This document shows positions 46,235 to 56,632 of a DNA stretch of 64,000 bases, piece after piece. The stretch covers positions 4,530,989 to 4,594,988 of the forward strand of contig AP018180.1 of the NCBI GenBank assembly GCA_002368155.1. The letters are read 5' to 3'. The notes under the pieces are model-generated. The model saw nothing but the letters and a program-made list of their open reading frames with translations. It made no database searches and had not been told where the DNA came from. Numbering within the stretch: the first letter of the stretch is position 1; the number at the start of each line of letters is the position of its first letter. A program made the translations under genes and the position numbers. This stretch comes from Nostoc carneum NIES-2107 (GTDB lineage: Bacteria > Cyanobacteriota > Cyanobacteriia > Cyanobacteriales > Nostocaceae).

Positions 46235-49200
46235 ATGAGTCACCCCTCCCTACTAACGATTTTGTTGATTGACGATTGTGCTGAAGATCGGGTGACTTAC
46301 CGTCGCTTTTTGCAGCACGATAACCGCTATACCTATCGCATTTTAGAGTTTGATACGGCAACCGCAGCCATGAACTGGTGCCACTACGAGACACCAGATG
46401 TAATTTTGCTAGATTTTGCTTTGCCTAATGGTGATGGATTAGAGTTTATTCGGCAGTTTAGGGAACATCTGAGAAATACGCAGTCGGCTGTGATTATGGT
46501 GACTGGGCAAGGAGATGAAACCATTGCTGTGCAAGCAATGAAAAGTGGTGCCCAGGATTATTTACTCAAAAGCCAGCTGAGCGCCACAATTTTGCATAGC
46601 GCCATTCATTATGCAGTGGAACAGGTGCGCTTATTACGACAACTAGAACAGAGTCGAGAGCAACAACACTTAATTGCAGCGATTGCTTTAAGAATTCGCC
46701 AGTCTTTAAAGCTAGAAGAAATATTGCGGATTACAGCCAAAGAAGTGCGGCAGTTTCTCAAGGCAGATCGAGTATTAGTTTATCAATTTCAGCCGGATAT
46801 GAGCGGCAATGTGGTAGCGGAATCTGTACTGCCTGGTTGGACGGTTTCTTTAGGGGTAAAAATTCAAGATACTTGCTTTCAAGAAGGAGCCGGAAACGAA
46901 TATTACCAAGGGAAAAAACGGGCGATCCATGATATTTATCAAGCGGGTTTAACAGATTGTCATTTACAGCTATTAGAAAGATATGAAGTCAAAGCCAATT
47001 TGGTAGTTCCCATTTTGGTAAAGGATAGTTTATGGGGATTGTTAATTGCTCACCAATGTTCTAGAACGCGCAATTGGGAAGCGACAGAAATAGAATTGCT
47101 GGATCAGCTGGGAGTGCAATTATCACTGGCAATTCAGCAAGCAAATTCTTATGAGCAGTTGCAAACAGAACTAACAGAACGCAAATGGATTGAAGCGGCG
47201 CTGCAAGCTAGCGAAGAAAAGCTGAAGCTTACCCTAGATTTTGCTCATATTGGCTATTGGGAGCGAAACTTTGTTACCAATGAAATCTTTGCTAGCGATA
47301 ATGCCATTCGCTGTTTTGGCTATGAGAGAAATAGCATCAACGTTAATAATGAAACGTGGTTGAGCAAGATTCATGCTGAGGATCGCGAGTGGGTACAACA
47401 GCAACTGCAGCAAGCGATCGCCAATAAAACAGATTATGTTGTGGAATACCGAGTAGTCTGGCCAGATAATAGCATTCACTGGCTCTCGGTAACCGGGCGG
47501 GCGGTTTACGATGAGCGTGAGCAACCGCTGATGATGTTGGGCGTTTTGGTTGATATCAGCGATCGCAAACAAGCCCAAGAACAACTCCGCGAAAGTGAAG
47601 AACGCTTCCGGAGTACCTTTGAGCAAGCAGCAGTAGGAATTAGCCATGTATCGCTGAGTGGGCAACTAATCCGCCTTAACCAAAAGTTTTGTGACATTAC
47701 TGGCTATACTTTGGCGGAACTTGAGAACTTGACCTTTCAGGATATTACTCATCCAGATGATGTTGCGCCTGGTTTACAGCAGCGTCAAAGGCTACTCACA
47801 GGAGAAATTCAGACCTTTACTCTAGAAAAACGATATATTCGCCAGGATGGATCGATTGTCTGGGCGAATTTGACCTCTTCCCTACTACGCGATCGCTTTG
47901 GCGCACCGCAATATTTCATTTCTGTGATCGAGGATATTTCCCACCGCAAGCAAATAGAAGAGGAACTCCAGCAGAATCAGGAGCGTTTAAATATGGCTCT
48001 AGAAGCTGCTGGTATGGGTAACTGGGACTGGAATATTCCCACAGGAGAAGTTTACTGGTCGCCTAACCTGGAACGACTATTTGGTATGGTTCCTGGCACT
48101 TTCAACGGTAATTATGAAACCGTTGTATCTATCATGCACCCAGATGATCGACAATCGGTTTTACAAGCAATTGATGCGGCTGTCTATCAAAAACAAGAAT
48201 ATAACATCGAATTTCGCTTTTTTAAAGCCGATAGCACACCACGCTGGGCATTGGGTATAGGCAAAGTCTTTTATGATGAGCAAGGTAATCCTAGCCGGAT
48301 GATGGGTATTGATTTAGACATTACTGAGCGCAAACAAGCGGAAGCTATTCTCAAGGAAAGTGAAGAAAGATTCCGCCACATAGCAGACAGTAGCCCTGTG
48401 CTGATTTGGATGTCGGGAAGTGACAAATTATGCCACTATTTCAATAGCAGTTGGTTAAAATTTACTGGCAGAACTTTAGAACAAGAACTTGGTAATGGTT
48501 GGTTAGAACGAGTACATCCAGATGACTATCAAAATTGCCTCAATACTTATGTAAATGCCTTTGATAGTCGCCAAGAGTTTCAAATAGAATATCGCATCCA
48601 ACGCTTTGACGGTGAATATCGTTGGATTTTAGATAAAGGAGTCCCCCGATTTACCCGTGAAGGTGAATTTTTGGGCTATATGGGTTCAGCCATTGATATT
48701 AGCGATCGCATTCAGGCAGAACAAGCATTACAACAACTCAATCAAGAACTCGAAGCCAGAGTAGAACGACGCACCGCTGCTTTAAAAGAGAGCGAAGAAC
48801 GCTGGCAATTGGCACTTAAAGGCAGCAATGATGGCATTTGGGATTGGAACCTGAAAACTAATCAGGTGTTCTTCTCAACTCGCTGGAAAGAAATGCGAGG
48901 CTTCACTGAGGCTGAAATGGATTCCAATATCGAAGCATGGTGGAACAGAATTCATCCTGATGATTATGAACGGTTTAGACAATCATTAGCTGACCATTTT
49001 GACCAAAAAACGCCATTTTTTGTGGAAGAATACCGAATACAGCACAAAAATGGCTCCTATATTTGGGTATTAAACCGGGGTCAAGCTTTGTGGGATGAAT
49101 CGGGTAATGTCATTCGCATGAGCGGGGCCACAAAGGATATTACCCAGCGCAAACTTGCAGAAGCCGAGTTATTAGCCCTGAGCAGTATGCAACAGGCAAT

Positions 49201-52200
49201 TTTGGATGGCTCCGATTATGCCATTATTTCCGTCAATTCTCACGGCTTGATTCAAACTTTTAATGCTGGTGCCCAAAAGATGTTGGGCTATACAAAAGAA
49301 GAAGTGAGTAATTATACTCCAGACCTATTTCATGATTTGGCAGAAATTGAGCAACGCTTAGAAATTTTGGCCAGAGAATTAGGTAGGCCAAGCGTGACAC
49401 GGCAGGAATTTTTTAACATTAAAACCGAAGATGGCACTTACGAAGACGAATGGACATACATTCGCAAAAATGGCGATCGCTTTCCGGTTTTATTGTCCAT
49501 AACTTGTTTGCGAAAACCAGATGGTGAAATTTGGGGATTTCTAGTCATTGCTAAAGATATTACCCAACAAAAACAGATGGAAGCGGAACTCAAAAAAAAT
49601 GCCGCCCATCTGTCCACAGCACAGCACATTGCCCGTTTGGGTAGTTGGGAATTTGACTTTCAAACCCAAGCGATCCATTGGTCAGCAGAAAGCTTTGAGA
49701 TTTTTGGACGCGATCGCCAGTCTGGGATGCCAACCTACGAGGAATTACGCCAGTTAATTCATCCAGATGATCTGGCTCGCCATGATGATGTAGTAGAACA
49801 AGCCAGCCAACAAGGTAAATCTTACGAGATAGAATATCGCTTTTATCACTCTAATGGCAGTTTGCGTTATGCACTAGCACGAGGCGAAGTCATATTGGAT
49901 GCTGGAGGCAAGCCAAAACAGTTTATTGGTACAGTTCAGGATCTTACCGATCGCAAACTGGCTGAAGAACAACTGCGAAGCCTTAGCGATCGCTTATCCT
50001 TGGCACTGAAAGCAGGTGCAATTGGTACTTGGGACTGGGATACCATCCACGAAATCCACTGGGATGACCGGATGTATGAACTGTATGGTATTGTGCCAGG
50101 GTCTGAAAGTTGGGCACTCTATCAAGAATGGTTAAATATCTTACATCCAGATGATCGCGACCCAGCGGATGCTGCTTTTCAAGCTGCGCTGCGGGGAGAG
50201 AAAGAATTTGATACAGAATTTCGCATTATTCATGCCGATGGCAGCCTTCGCTACATCAAAGCTGCGGCTATTGTGCAACATAATCAGCAGGGTGAAGCAG
50301 AACGAGCAGTAGGTATTAACTATGACATTACAGAGCGTAAACAAATAGAAGCCGCCCTGCGTGAGAGCGAACGCCGCTATGCAACCCTAGCGGAAGCATC
50401 ACCAGTCGCAATTTTCCGCATTGATGCAGATGGGAATTGCATTTATATCAACGAACGCTGGAGCGAGATGACTGGTAGACCAACTGCATCGGCATTGGGT
50501 ACGGGATGGTTGGATGCGGTGCATCCAGAAGACCGCGAATATATGCTGTTGCAAAGATCTCAATCATTATCGAAAACCCCAAGATTGATTCGCAACGAAA
50601 GCAGGCATTTACTTCCAGATGGTAGCATTACCTGGGTTTACGCCCAGTTAGTACCCGAAACTAATGCTGATGGCAATTTTATTGGGTACATTGGCACACT
50701 TACGGATATTACGAGTCACAAGCAAATAGAAGCCGCCCTTTGGGAAAGCGAACGCCGCTATGCAAGTTTAGCAGAAGCCTCACCAGTAGCCATCTTCCGG
50801 CTAGATGCGGCAGGTAACTGTCTGTATGTTAACGAGCGCTGGTGTGAAATGACAGGCAGACCATCTGAGGAAGCGATGGGTTACAAATGGTTAAATGCGG
50901 TGCATCCAGAAGACCGCGATCGCTTCATACGTAATATGTCTGATTCATCTGAATCACAAAGATTGCGGCAGGATGAAGGCAGACATTTACTTCCAGATGG
51001 CAGTATTTCCTGGTTTTATGTCCAAGTCATCTGTGAAACTGACACAGAAGGTAACATTATTGGTTACGTCGGTACATTAACAGATATCAATGCACGTAAA
51101 GAAGCAGAAATTTCCCTGCAAGAAAGCGAACGCCGCTATGCCACCTTAGCAGAAGCTGCCCCTGTAGCAATTTTCCGCTTTGATGCTGAGAGTAAATGCC
51201 TTTATGTCAATGATCGCTGGAGTGAGATGACAGGCAGACCAGCCGAAGCAGCGATGGGGTTAAATTGGCTACAAGCTATCCACCCAGAAGACCGTGATCA
51301 GGCTTGGCATCAATGGGATCAATGGACACAGACATCGCAACCAGGAGAAATCTACCGCAGTGAAGGCAGACATCTGCACCCAGATGGCAGTATTACTTGG
51401 TTTTACTGCTATGTGCTAGCGGAAACTAACTCCGAGGGTAGCATCATTGGTTACATTGGCACTTTGGCTGATCTCACTGCTCGTAAATTAGCAGAAATTG
51501 CCCAGCAGGAAAGCGAACGTCGCTATGCCACCTTAGCAGAAGCTTCACCAGTAGCGATTTATCAATTGGATGCAGAAGATAAATGCATCTATGTTAATGA
51601 TCGCTGGAGCGAGATGACAGGCAGACCAGCTGAAGATGCGATGGGCTTTAAATGGTTTGAATCTATCCACCCAGACGACCGCGATCGCCTCCACAGGGAA
51701 TGGAAGCAATGGGTAGGAACATATCAGCAAGGAGAGGTGTATCACAATGAAGGCAGACATCTTTGGCCTGATGGTAAAATCACCTGGTTTGACTGCTATT
51801 TACTACCGGAAACTAATTCAGAAGGTACTATCATTGGTTTCATCGGCACCCTAGTAGATACCACTGATCGCAAAGCCACAGAAATTGCCCTCCAAGAAAG
51901 TGAGCGCCGCTACGCCAACTTAGCACATACAGCTCCGGTGGCAATTTTCCGCTTTGATAGTCAGATTAACTGCGTCTATGTCAACAATCGCTGGAGCCAG
52001 ATTACAGGCAGATCAACGGAAGCAGCAATGGGGCGAAAGTGGTTAGAAGCTATCCACCCAGAAGACCGCGATCGCATAGGCAAGGAATGGGCAGAATGGG
52101 CGCAAACATATAAACCAGGAGAAATTTTCAAAAATCAAGGTAGGCATATTTGGCCTGATGGCAGAATTACCTGGTTTGACTCCTATGTGCTGCCAGAAAC

Positions 52201-55200
52201 TAACTCAGAAGGCAAAATTATTGGTTATATCGGCACCATTGTCGATATTACAGATCGCAAAGAAGCAGAAATTGCCTTACAAGAAAGCGAACGTCGCTAT
52301 GCAACTTTGGCAGAAGCAGCACCAGTAGGTATTTATCGATTTGATGCCGAAGGTAACTGTGTGTATGTCAATGAAATCTGGAGTGAGATGACAGGCCGAC
52401 CTACACAGGAGGCATTAGGCCAGGAATGGATCAAAGCATTGCACCCAGACGACCGCGAACAAATTCTAACGGCTACATCAACTGCTGTGGCACAGAAAAA
52501 CAAGAAAAATAGTGAAGGTAGACATCTAAAACCCGATGGTAGCATTAGCTGGTTTTATAGCCAGATGGTTCCGGAAATTGCTGCTAATGGTAATTTACTG
52601 GGTTATATTGGCACACTCACAGATATCACTGTTCGTAAAGACGCGGAAATCGCCCTCAAAGAAAGCGAACGCCGCTATGCCACCTTGACCGAAGCGGCAC
52701 CAGTAGCGATTTTTCGCTTTAATGTTGCAGGTGACTGTATATATGTCAATGAACGCTGGAGCGAAATGACAGGCCGACCTGCCGAGTCTGCATTGGGTAT
52801 GGGATGGGTAGATACTTTGCACCCAGACGATCGCGATCTCATCCTCAGTCAGTGGGGAGAAAAATTTCAACAACAAGGATTCTATGAAAACGAAGGTAGG
52901 TGTCTGCGGCCAGATGGCACCATTATTAGCTATTACTGTCAAGTAATCCCTGAAACTAACTTCAACGGCAGCGTTATTGGCTATATCGGCACTATGACGG
53001 ATATCACTGCCCGCAAAGCAGTTGAAGAAGCCCTTAAAGAAAGCGAACGCCGCTATGCCACCTTAGCAGAAGCAGTGCCAGTGGGTATTGTTCGCTTTGA
53101 TGCACAAGGTAATTGTATCTACGTCAACGAGCGCTGGTGCGAGATGACAGGGCAGCCAACACAGGCAGCCTTGGGAATGGGATACTTAGATGTCTTGCAC
53201 CCCGAAGATCGTGATCAACTGTTGATGGAATGGTCTCAATGGGTTCAATTATCTCAGCCAAGAAGACTTTTCCAAAAGGAAGGCAAGTATATTCGCCCTG
53301 ATGGTAACATCAACTGGTTTTCTGGTTATGCACTACCCGAAATCAATCCCGAGGGTAACGTTGTGGGCTATGTTGGCACACTCACAGATATCACTGAACG
53401 CAAGCGCAATGAAGATAAACTGCGTAAACTCTCTGATCGGCTGACCTTAGCAGTCCAATCGGGCGGATTCGGCATTTGGGAATGGGATATCGTCAACGAT
53501 GTGCTGTTCTGGGATGAGCGGATGTATGAACTTTACGGTGTGCAACCTTCTGAATTTGATGGAGCATACGAAACTTGGTTTCAAAGGGTTCATCCAGACG
53601 ATCGCGCCGCATCTGAAAAATTAAGTGAGCAAGTACGTCAAGATAAGATTGTATACAATACAGAATTCCGTGTTGTTCATCCCGATGGCAACATCCGCTA
53701 TATTAAAGCCTACGCTTTAATCAAAAGAAATCAGCAAGGCGAAGCCCTGAGGATGGTGGGTGTCAATTATGACATTACAGACCGTAAACTTGCAGAACTA
53801 GAACTGATTCGTAACCGAGACTTGCGCGAAGTAATTTACAACGAATCTACTGATGCCATCTTTCTCGTAGATCCGCAAAATCTGCTAACTATTGACTGTA
53901 ATCGCCGGGCTGTAGAACTGTTTGCAGCCAATCATAAAGCCGACCTGATTGGTATTGCTGGACACACACTTCAGCGCCAGGTATTCTCGGAAGACGAACT
54001 AGCTGCTATTGCAGCGGAGATGGAGTCAAAAGGCTTCTGGAGTCGAGAACTTGAATATGTAAATTATCAAGGCAATTGCTTTTGGGGAAACATCGCTGCC
54101 AAAGAGATTACCGTCGCTGGGCGGAGGCTGAATTTAGTCCGCATCACAGATATTAGCGATCGCAAACAAACCGAAGAAATCCTAGCAACATATACCCGCG
54201 ATCTGGCAGATTTATATAACCATGCGCCTTGCGGTTACCATTCTCTTGATGTTGACGGTCGATTTGTCAACGTCAATGATACAGAGTTGCAATGGTTGGG
54301 CTACAGCTATGAAGAAATCATTGGGCAACATTTTCTTGACTATATTACAGAAGCCAGTCGCCCAACCTTTTTAGCCAACTATCCGCAATTTAAAGAACGC
54401 GGCTGGGTAAAAGACCTAGAATTTGACATGATTTGCAAAGATGGCACAATTTTACCAGTGCTGCTGAATGCAACTGCTGTTAAAGGTGAAGATGGGACTT
54501 TTATCGCTAGCCGTTCCAGCATCTTTGATATCCGCGATCGCAAACAAGCGGAACAAGAATTGCAAGAATCCCGCACAATGCTGCGCTTAGTACTAGATAC
54601 AATTCCCCAAAGAGTATTTTGGAAAGATTGCGAATCGCGTTATTTAGGCTGTAATCCTAGTTTCGCTAACGATTGTCAATTAACTCCCGATGAAATTATT
54701 GGCAAGACAGACTTAGAATTACCTTGGTCAGAATTCGCAAACCTCTACCGGGCAGATGATGCCTTGGTGATCAACACCAAAACTGCCAAACTTGGCTATG
54801 AGGAGCCGAATGCCAATCCCAATGGTGAGCAAGTATGGTTACGAACTAGTAAAGTACCCTTAACTAACAGCACAGGTGAAGTTATCGGCGTTTTAGGGTC
54901 TTACGAAGATATTACTGAGCGCAAAAAAGCTGAAGAACAGCTACACCATAGCAATCAGCAGCTAGCACACGCAAATGTCGAATTAGCCCGTGCTACGCGC
55001 CTGAAAGACGAATTTTTGGCAAATATGAGCCATGAGCTGCGAACCCCACTCAATGCCATTTTAGGAATGTCTGAGGGTTTGCAAGAAGGCGTATTTGGCG
55101 AAGTCAATGAACGACAAATCAAAGCCATCTCCACCATTGAGCGCAGTGGTAAACATTTACTTGAACTGATCAATGACATTTTAGATTTATCTAAAATCGA

Positions 55201-56620
55201 ATCTGGCAAATTAGAACTGCAACTGAGCGACGTTCCCGTCAGAACTCTGTGTGATTCTAGTATCAGCTTCATCAAGCAGATGGCTTTAAAGAAAAATATC
55301 GGGCTCAGTACTCGCATTGCCGAAAATCTAGGCAATATTTATGTAGACGATCGCCGCTTGCGCCAAGTCCTCATCAACCTCCTCAGCAACGCCATCAAAT
55401 TCACACCCGAAGGCGGTTCTGTCAGGCTAGAAGTCGCCCTAGAAGAAGCAGGGGAGCAGGGGAGCAGGGGAGCAGAGGGAGCAGAGGAAGCTACTTCTAC
55501 CTCATCCTCCACCCTACGGGAAGCCGCTATCGCGTCTACATCTCCTCCACCCCCCTACATCTCCTTTTCCGTCATCGACACTGGTATCGGTATTCGCACA
55601 GAAGATATCAGTAAGTTGTTTCAGCCTTTTATGCAGCTTGACAGCAGCCTTAACCGCCAGTATAATGGCACGGGTTTAGGATTGGCACTTGTACAGCGGA
55701 TTGCTACCTTGCACGGCGGAACTGTCTCATTGAGCAGTAAAGTCGGTGAAGGTAGTTGTTTTATTGTTCGTATTCCCTACCAAACCAGCGATCGTTTGTC
55801 CACAATGCAAGTAACGGCTCCATTACCCAGCCATCGCCTACCTACCGATAATGCTCAAGTATTAATTATTGAAGACTCCATTCCTGCGGCTGAGCAAATT
55901 ACTCGCTATCTCACAGAAATGGGAATGCAACCTGTTGTCTATTCGCGAGGCGAAGGCTCTGTAGAAGAAGCGCTACGCGTTCAACCTGCTTTCATTCTTT
56001 TAGATTTGCAATTACCAAACCTTTCCGGTTGGGATGTGCTCAATCAACTGCAAAATAACCCACAAACTAAAGACATTCCCGTAATCATTATTTCTGTAGT
56101 AGACGAACGCACCAAAGGATTGGCGCAGGGAGCTGCGGAATATATAGTTAAGCCAATTACTCGCCAGCAGTTTCAAGCAACCCTAGAGAAACTGCAATAT
56201 ATTCCCCGTCGTGATTCCACAGCGTTGATTGTTGTTCCACAAGCAGCCGCTAAATCGCCGCTAATTCTACTTGCAGAAGACAATCAGGCAAACATCGATA
56301 CCATGTCCGGTTATCTAGAAAGTCGGGGGTATCGCCTAATTTTGGCAAAAAATGGTCAAGAAGCCCTTGAAGTTGCCAAATCTCAACAACCTGATTTAAT
56401 AGTAATGGATGTTCAAATGCCAGTCATGGACGGACTAGAAGCAATGCGTCACCTCCGTCAAGAACGGCAATTTGACCATGTGCCGATTATTGCATTAACA
56501 GCGCTTGCTATGCCAGGCGATCGCGAAAATTGTTTGGATGCAGGAGCGAACGAATATTTAAGTAAACCTATTAAACTCAAGCAGCTAGCAGTCACAATTC
56601 AACAACTTTTAGGAAGGTAA
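46235..56620 (+). CDS. Giant hybrid sensor kinase: REC, cyanobacteriochrome GAF, about 20 PAS, HisKA, HATPase, REC, REC
   Basis: A 3461-residue soluble protein from ATG 46235 (a TTG at 46226 is also in frame). Residues 5-125 are a receiver (Asp60). The GAF domain at about 150-310 has DTCF with Cys214 and DCHLQLLE with Cys242. These are 28 residues apart, matching my recollection of the two chromophore cysteines of DXCF cyanobacteriochromes such as TePixJ, so a bilin photosensor is likely. About 20 PAS/PAC units fill 318-2900; eight of them (about 1380-2388) are close tandem copies. The kinase has His2933 (ANMSHELRTPLNAIL), LLSNAIKFTPEGG, DTGIGI and NGTGLGLAL. Two receivers end the protein, with Asp3257 and Asp3392. 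Confidence 0.92.
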   Translation: MSHPSLLTILLIDDCAEDRVTYRRFLQHDNRYTYRILEFDTATAAMNWCHYETPDVILLDFALPNGDGLEFIRQFREHLRNTQSAVIMVTGQGDETIAVQAMKSGAQDYLLKSQLSATILHSAIHYAVEQVRLLRQLEQSREQQHLIAAIALRIRQSLKLEEILRITAKEVRQFLKADRVLVYQFQPDMSGNVVAESVLPGWTVSLGVKIQDTCFQEGAGNEYYQGKKRAIHDIYQAGLTDCHLQLLERYEVKANLVVPILVKDSLWGLLIAHQCSRTRNWEATEIELLDQLGVQLSLAIQQANSYEQLQTELTERKWIEAALQASEEKLKLTLDFAHIGYWERNFVTNEIFASDNAIRCFGYERNSINVNNETWLSKIHAEDREWVQQQLQQAIANKTDYVVEYRVVWPDNSIHWLSVTGRAVYDEREQPLMMLGVLVDISDRKQAQEQLRESEERFRSTFEQAAVGISHVSLSGQLIRLNQKFCDITGYTLAELENLTFQDITHPDDVAPGLQQRQRLLTGEIQTFTLEKRYIRQDGSIVWANLTSSLLRDRFGAPQYFISVIEDISHRKQIEEELQQNQERLNMALEAAGMGNWDWNIPTGEVYWSPNLERLFGMVPGTFNGNYETVVSIMHPDDRQSVLQAIDAAVYQKQEYNIEFRFFKADSTPRWALGIGKVFYDEQGNPSRMMGIDLDITERKQAEAILKESEERFRHIADSSPVLIWMSGSDKLCHYFNSSWLKFTGRTLEQELGNGWLERVHPDDYQNCLNTYVNAFDSRQEFQIEYRIQRFDGEYRWILDKGVPRFTREGEFLGYMGSAIDISDRIQAEQALQQLNQELEARVERRTAALKESEERWQLALKGSNDGIWDWNLKTNQVFFSTRWKEMRGFTEAEMDSNIEAWWNRIHPDDYERFRQSLADHFDQKTPFFVEEYRIQHKNGSYIWVLNRGQALWDESGNVIRMSGATKDITQRKLAEAELLALSSMQQAILDGSDYAIISVNSHGLIQTFNAGAQKMLGYTKEEVSNYTPDLFHDLAEIEQRLEILARELGRPSVTRQEFFNIKTEDGTYEDEWTYIRKNGDRFPVLLSITCLRKPDGEIWGFLVIAKDITQQKQMEAELKKNAAHLSTAQHIARLGSWEFDFQTQAIHWSAESFEIFGRDRQSGMPTYEELRQLIHPDDLARHDDVVEQASQQGKSYEIEYRFYHSNGSLRYALARGEVILDAGGKPKQFIGTVQDLTDRKLAEEQLRSLSDRLSLALKAGAIGTWDWDTIHEIHWDDRMYELYGIVPGSESWALYQEWLNILHPDDRDPADAAFQAALRGEKEFDTEFRIIHADGSLRYIKAAAIVQHNQQGEAERAVGINYDITERKQIEAALRESERRYATLAEASPVAIFRIDADGNCIYINERWSEMTGRPTASALGTGWLDAVHPEDREYMLLQRSQSLSKTPRLIRNESRHLLPDGSITWVYAQLVPETNADGNFIGYIGTLTDITSHKQIEAALWESERRYASLAEASPVAIFRLDAAGNCLYVNERWCEMTGRPSEEAMGYKWLNAVHPEDRDRFIRNMSDSSESQRLRQDEGRHLLPDGSISWFYVQVICETDTEGNIIGYVGTLTDINARKEAEISLQESERRYATLAEAAPVAIFRFDAESKCLYVNDRWSEMTGRPAEAAMGLNWLQAIHPEDRDQAWHQWDQWTQTSQPGEIYRSEGRHLHPDGSITWFYCYVLAETNSEGSIIGYIGTLADLTARKLAEIAQQESERRYATLAEASPVAIYQLDAEDKCIYVNDRWSEMTGRPAEDAMGFKWFESIHPDDRDRLHREWKQWVGTYQQGEVYHNEGRHLWPDGKITWFDCYLLPETNSEGTIIGFIGTLVDTTDRKATEIALQESERRYANLAHTAPVAIFRFDSQINCVYVNNRWSQITGRSTEAAMGRKWLEAIHPEDRDRIGKEWAEWAQTYKPGEIFKNQGRHIWPDGRITWFDSYVLPETNSEGKIIGYIGTIVDITDRKEAEIALQESERRYATLAEAAPVGIYRFDAEGNCVYVNEIWSEMTGRPTQEALGQEWIKALHPDDREQILTATSTAVAQKNKKNSEGRHLKPDGSISWFYSQMVPEIAANGNLLGYIGTLTDITVRKDAEIALKESERRYATLTEAAPVAIFRFNVAGDCIYVNERWSEMTGRPAESALGMGWVDTLHPDDRDLILSQWGEKFQQQGFYENEGRCLRPDGTIISYYCQVIPETNFNGSVIGYIGTMTDITARKAVEEALKESERRYATLAEAVPVGIVRFDAQGNCIYVNERWCEMTGQPTQAALGMGYLDVLHPEDRDQLLMEWSQWVQLSQPRRLFQKEGKYIRPDGNINWFSGYALPEINPEGNVVGYVGTLTDITERKRNEDKLRKLSDRLTLAVQSGGFGIWEWDIVNDVLFWDERMYELYGVQPSEFDGAYETWFQRVHPDDRAASEKLSEQVRQDKIVYNTEFRVVHPDGNIRYIKAYALIKRNQQGEALRMVGVNYDITDRKLAELELIRNRDLREVIYNESTDAIFLVDPQNLLTIDCNRRAVELFAANHKADLIGIAGHTLQRQVFSEDELAAIAAEMESKGFWSRELEYVNYQGNCFWGNIAAKEITVAGRRLNLVRITDISDRKQTEEILATYTRDLADLYNHAPCGYHSLDVDGRFVNVNDTELQWLGYSYEEIIGQHFLDYITEASRPTFLANYPQFKERGWVKDLEFDMICKDGTILPVLLNATAVKGEDGTFIASRSSIFDIRDRKQAEQELQESRTMLRLVLDTIPQRVFWKDCESRYLGCNPSFANDCQLTPDEIIGKTDLELPWSEFANLYRADDALVINTKTAKLGYEEPNANPNGEQVWLRTSKVPLTNSTGEVIGVLGSYEDITERKKAEEQLHHSNQQLAHANVELARATRLKDEFLANMSHELRTPLNAILGMSEGLQEGVFGEVNERQIKAISTIERSGKHLLELINDILDLSKIESGKLELQLSDVPVRTLCDSSISFIKQMALKKNIGLSTRIAENLGNIYVDDRRLRQVLINLLSNAIKFTPEGGSVRLEVALEEAGEQGSRGAEGAEEATSTSSSTLREAAIASTSPPPPYISFSVIDTGIGIRTEDISKLFQPFMQLDSSLNRQYNGTGLGLALVQRIATLHGGTVSLSSKVGEGSCFIVRIPYQTSDRLSTMQVTAPLPSHRLPTDNAQVLIIEDSIPAAEQITRYLTEMGMQPVVYSRGEGSVEEALRVQPAFILLDLQLPNLSGWDVLNQLQNNPQTKDIPVIIISVVDERTKGLAQGAAEYIVKPITRQQFQATLEKLQYIPRRDSTALIVVPQAAAKSPLILLAEDNQANIDTMSGYLESRGYRLILAKNGQEALEVAKSQQPDLIVMDVQMPVMDGLEAMRHLRQERQFDHVPIIALTALAMPGDRENCLDAGANEYLSKPIKLKQLAVTIQQLLGR
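50360..53410 (+). repeat. Eight-copy tandem PAS array inside the giant kinase
   Basis: Copies restart at the ERRYATLAEA-type sequence at 50372, 50753, 51131, 51518, 51905, 52292, 52670 and 53048, a period of 378-387 bp (126-129 residues). Each has YVNERWSEMTGRP, HPEDRD, RHLxPDGSITWF and GYIGTLTDIT. Length changes are all multiples of three, so the frame is kept. It looks like recent duplication by unequal exchange. Confidence 0.9.
55446..55560 (+). repeat. Intergenic-type STRR inserted in frame in the kinase ATPase domain
   Basis: AGGGGAGCAGGGGAGCAG-type heptamers, then CTACGGGAAGCCGCTATCGC, lie between the N box and G1 box of the HATPase. They encode a Gly/Ala/Glu then Ser/Thr/Pro-rich stretch at about residues 3070-3108. 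The same GGAGCAG unit occurs between genes at 45595-45620. Confidence 0.75.
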
Positions 56621-56632
56621 CGGAAATTGCCG

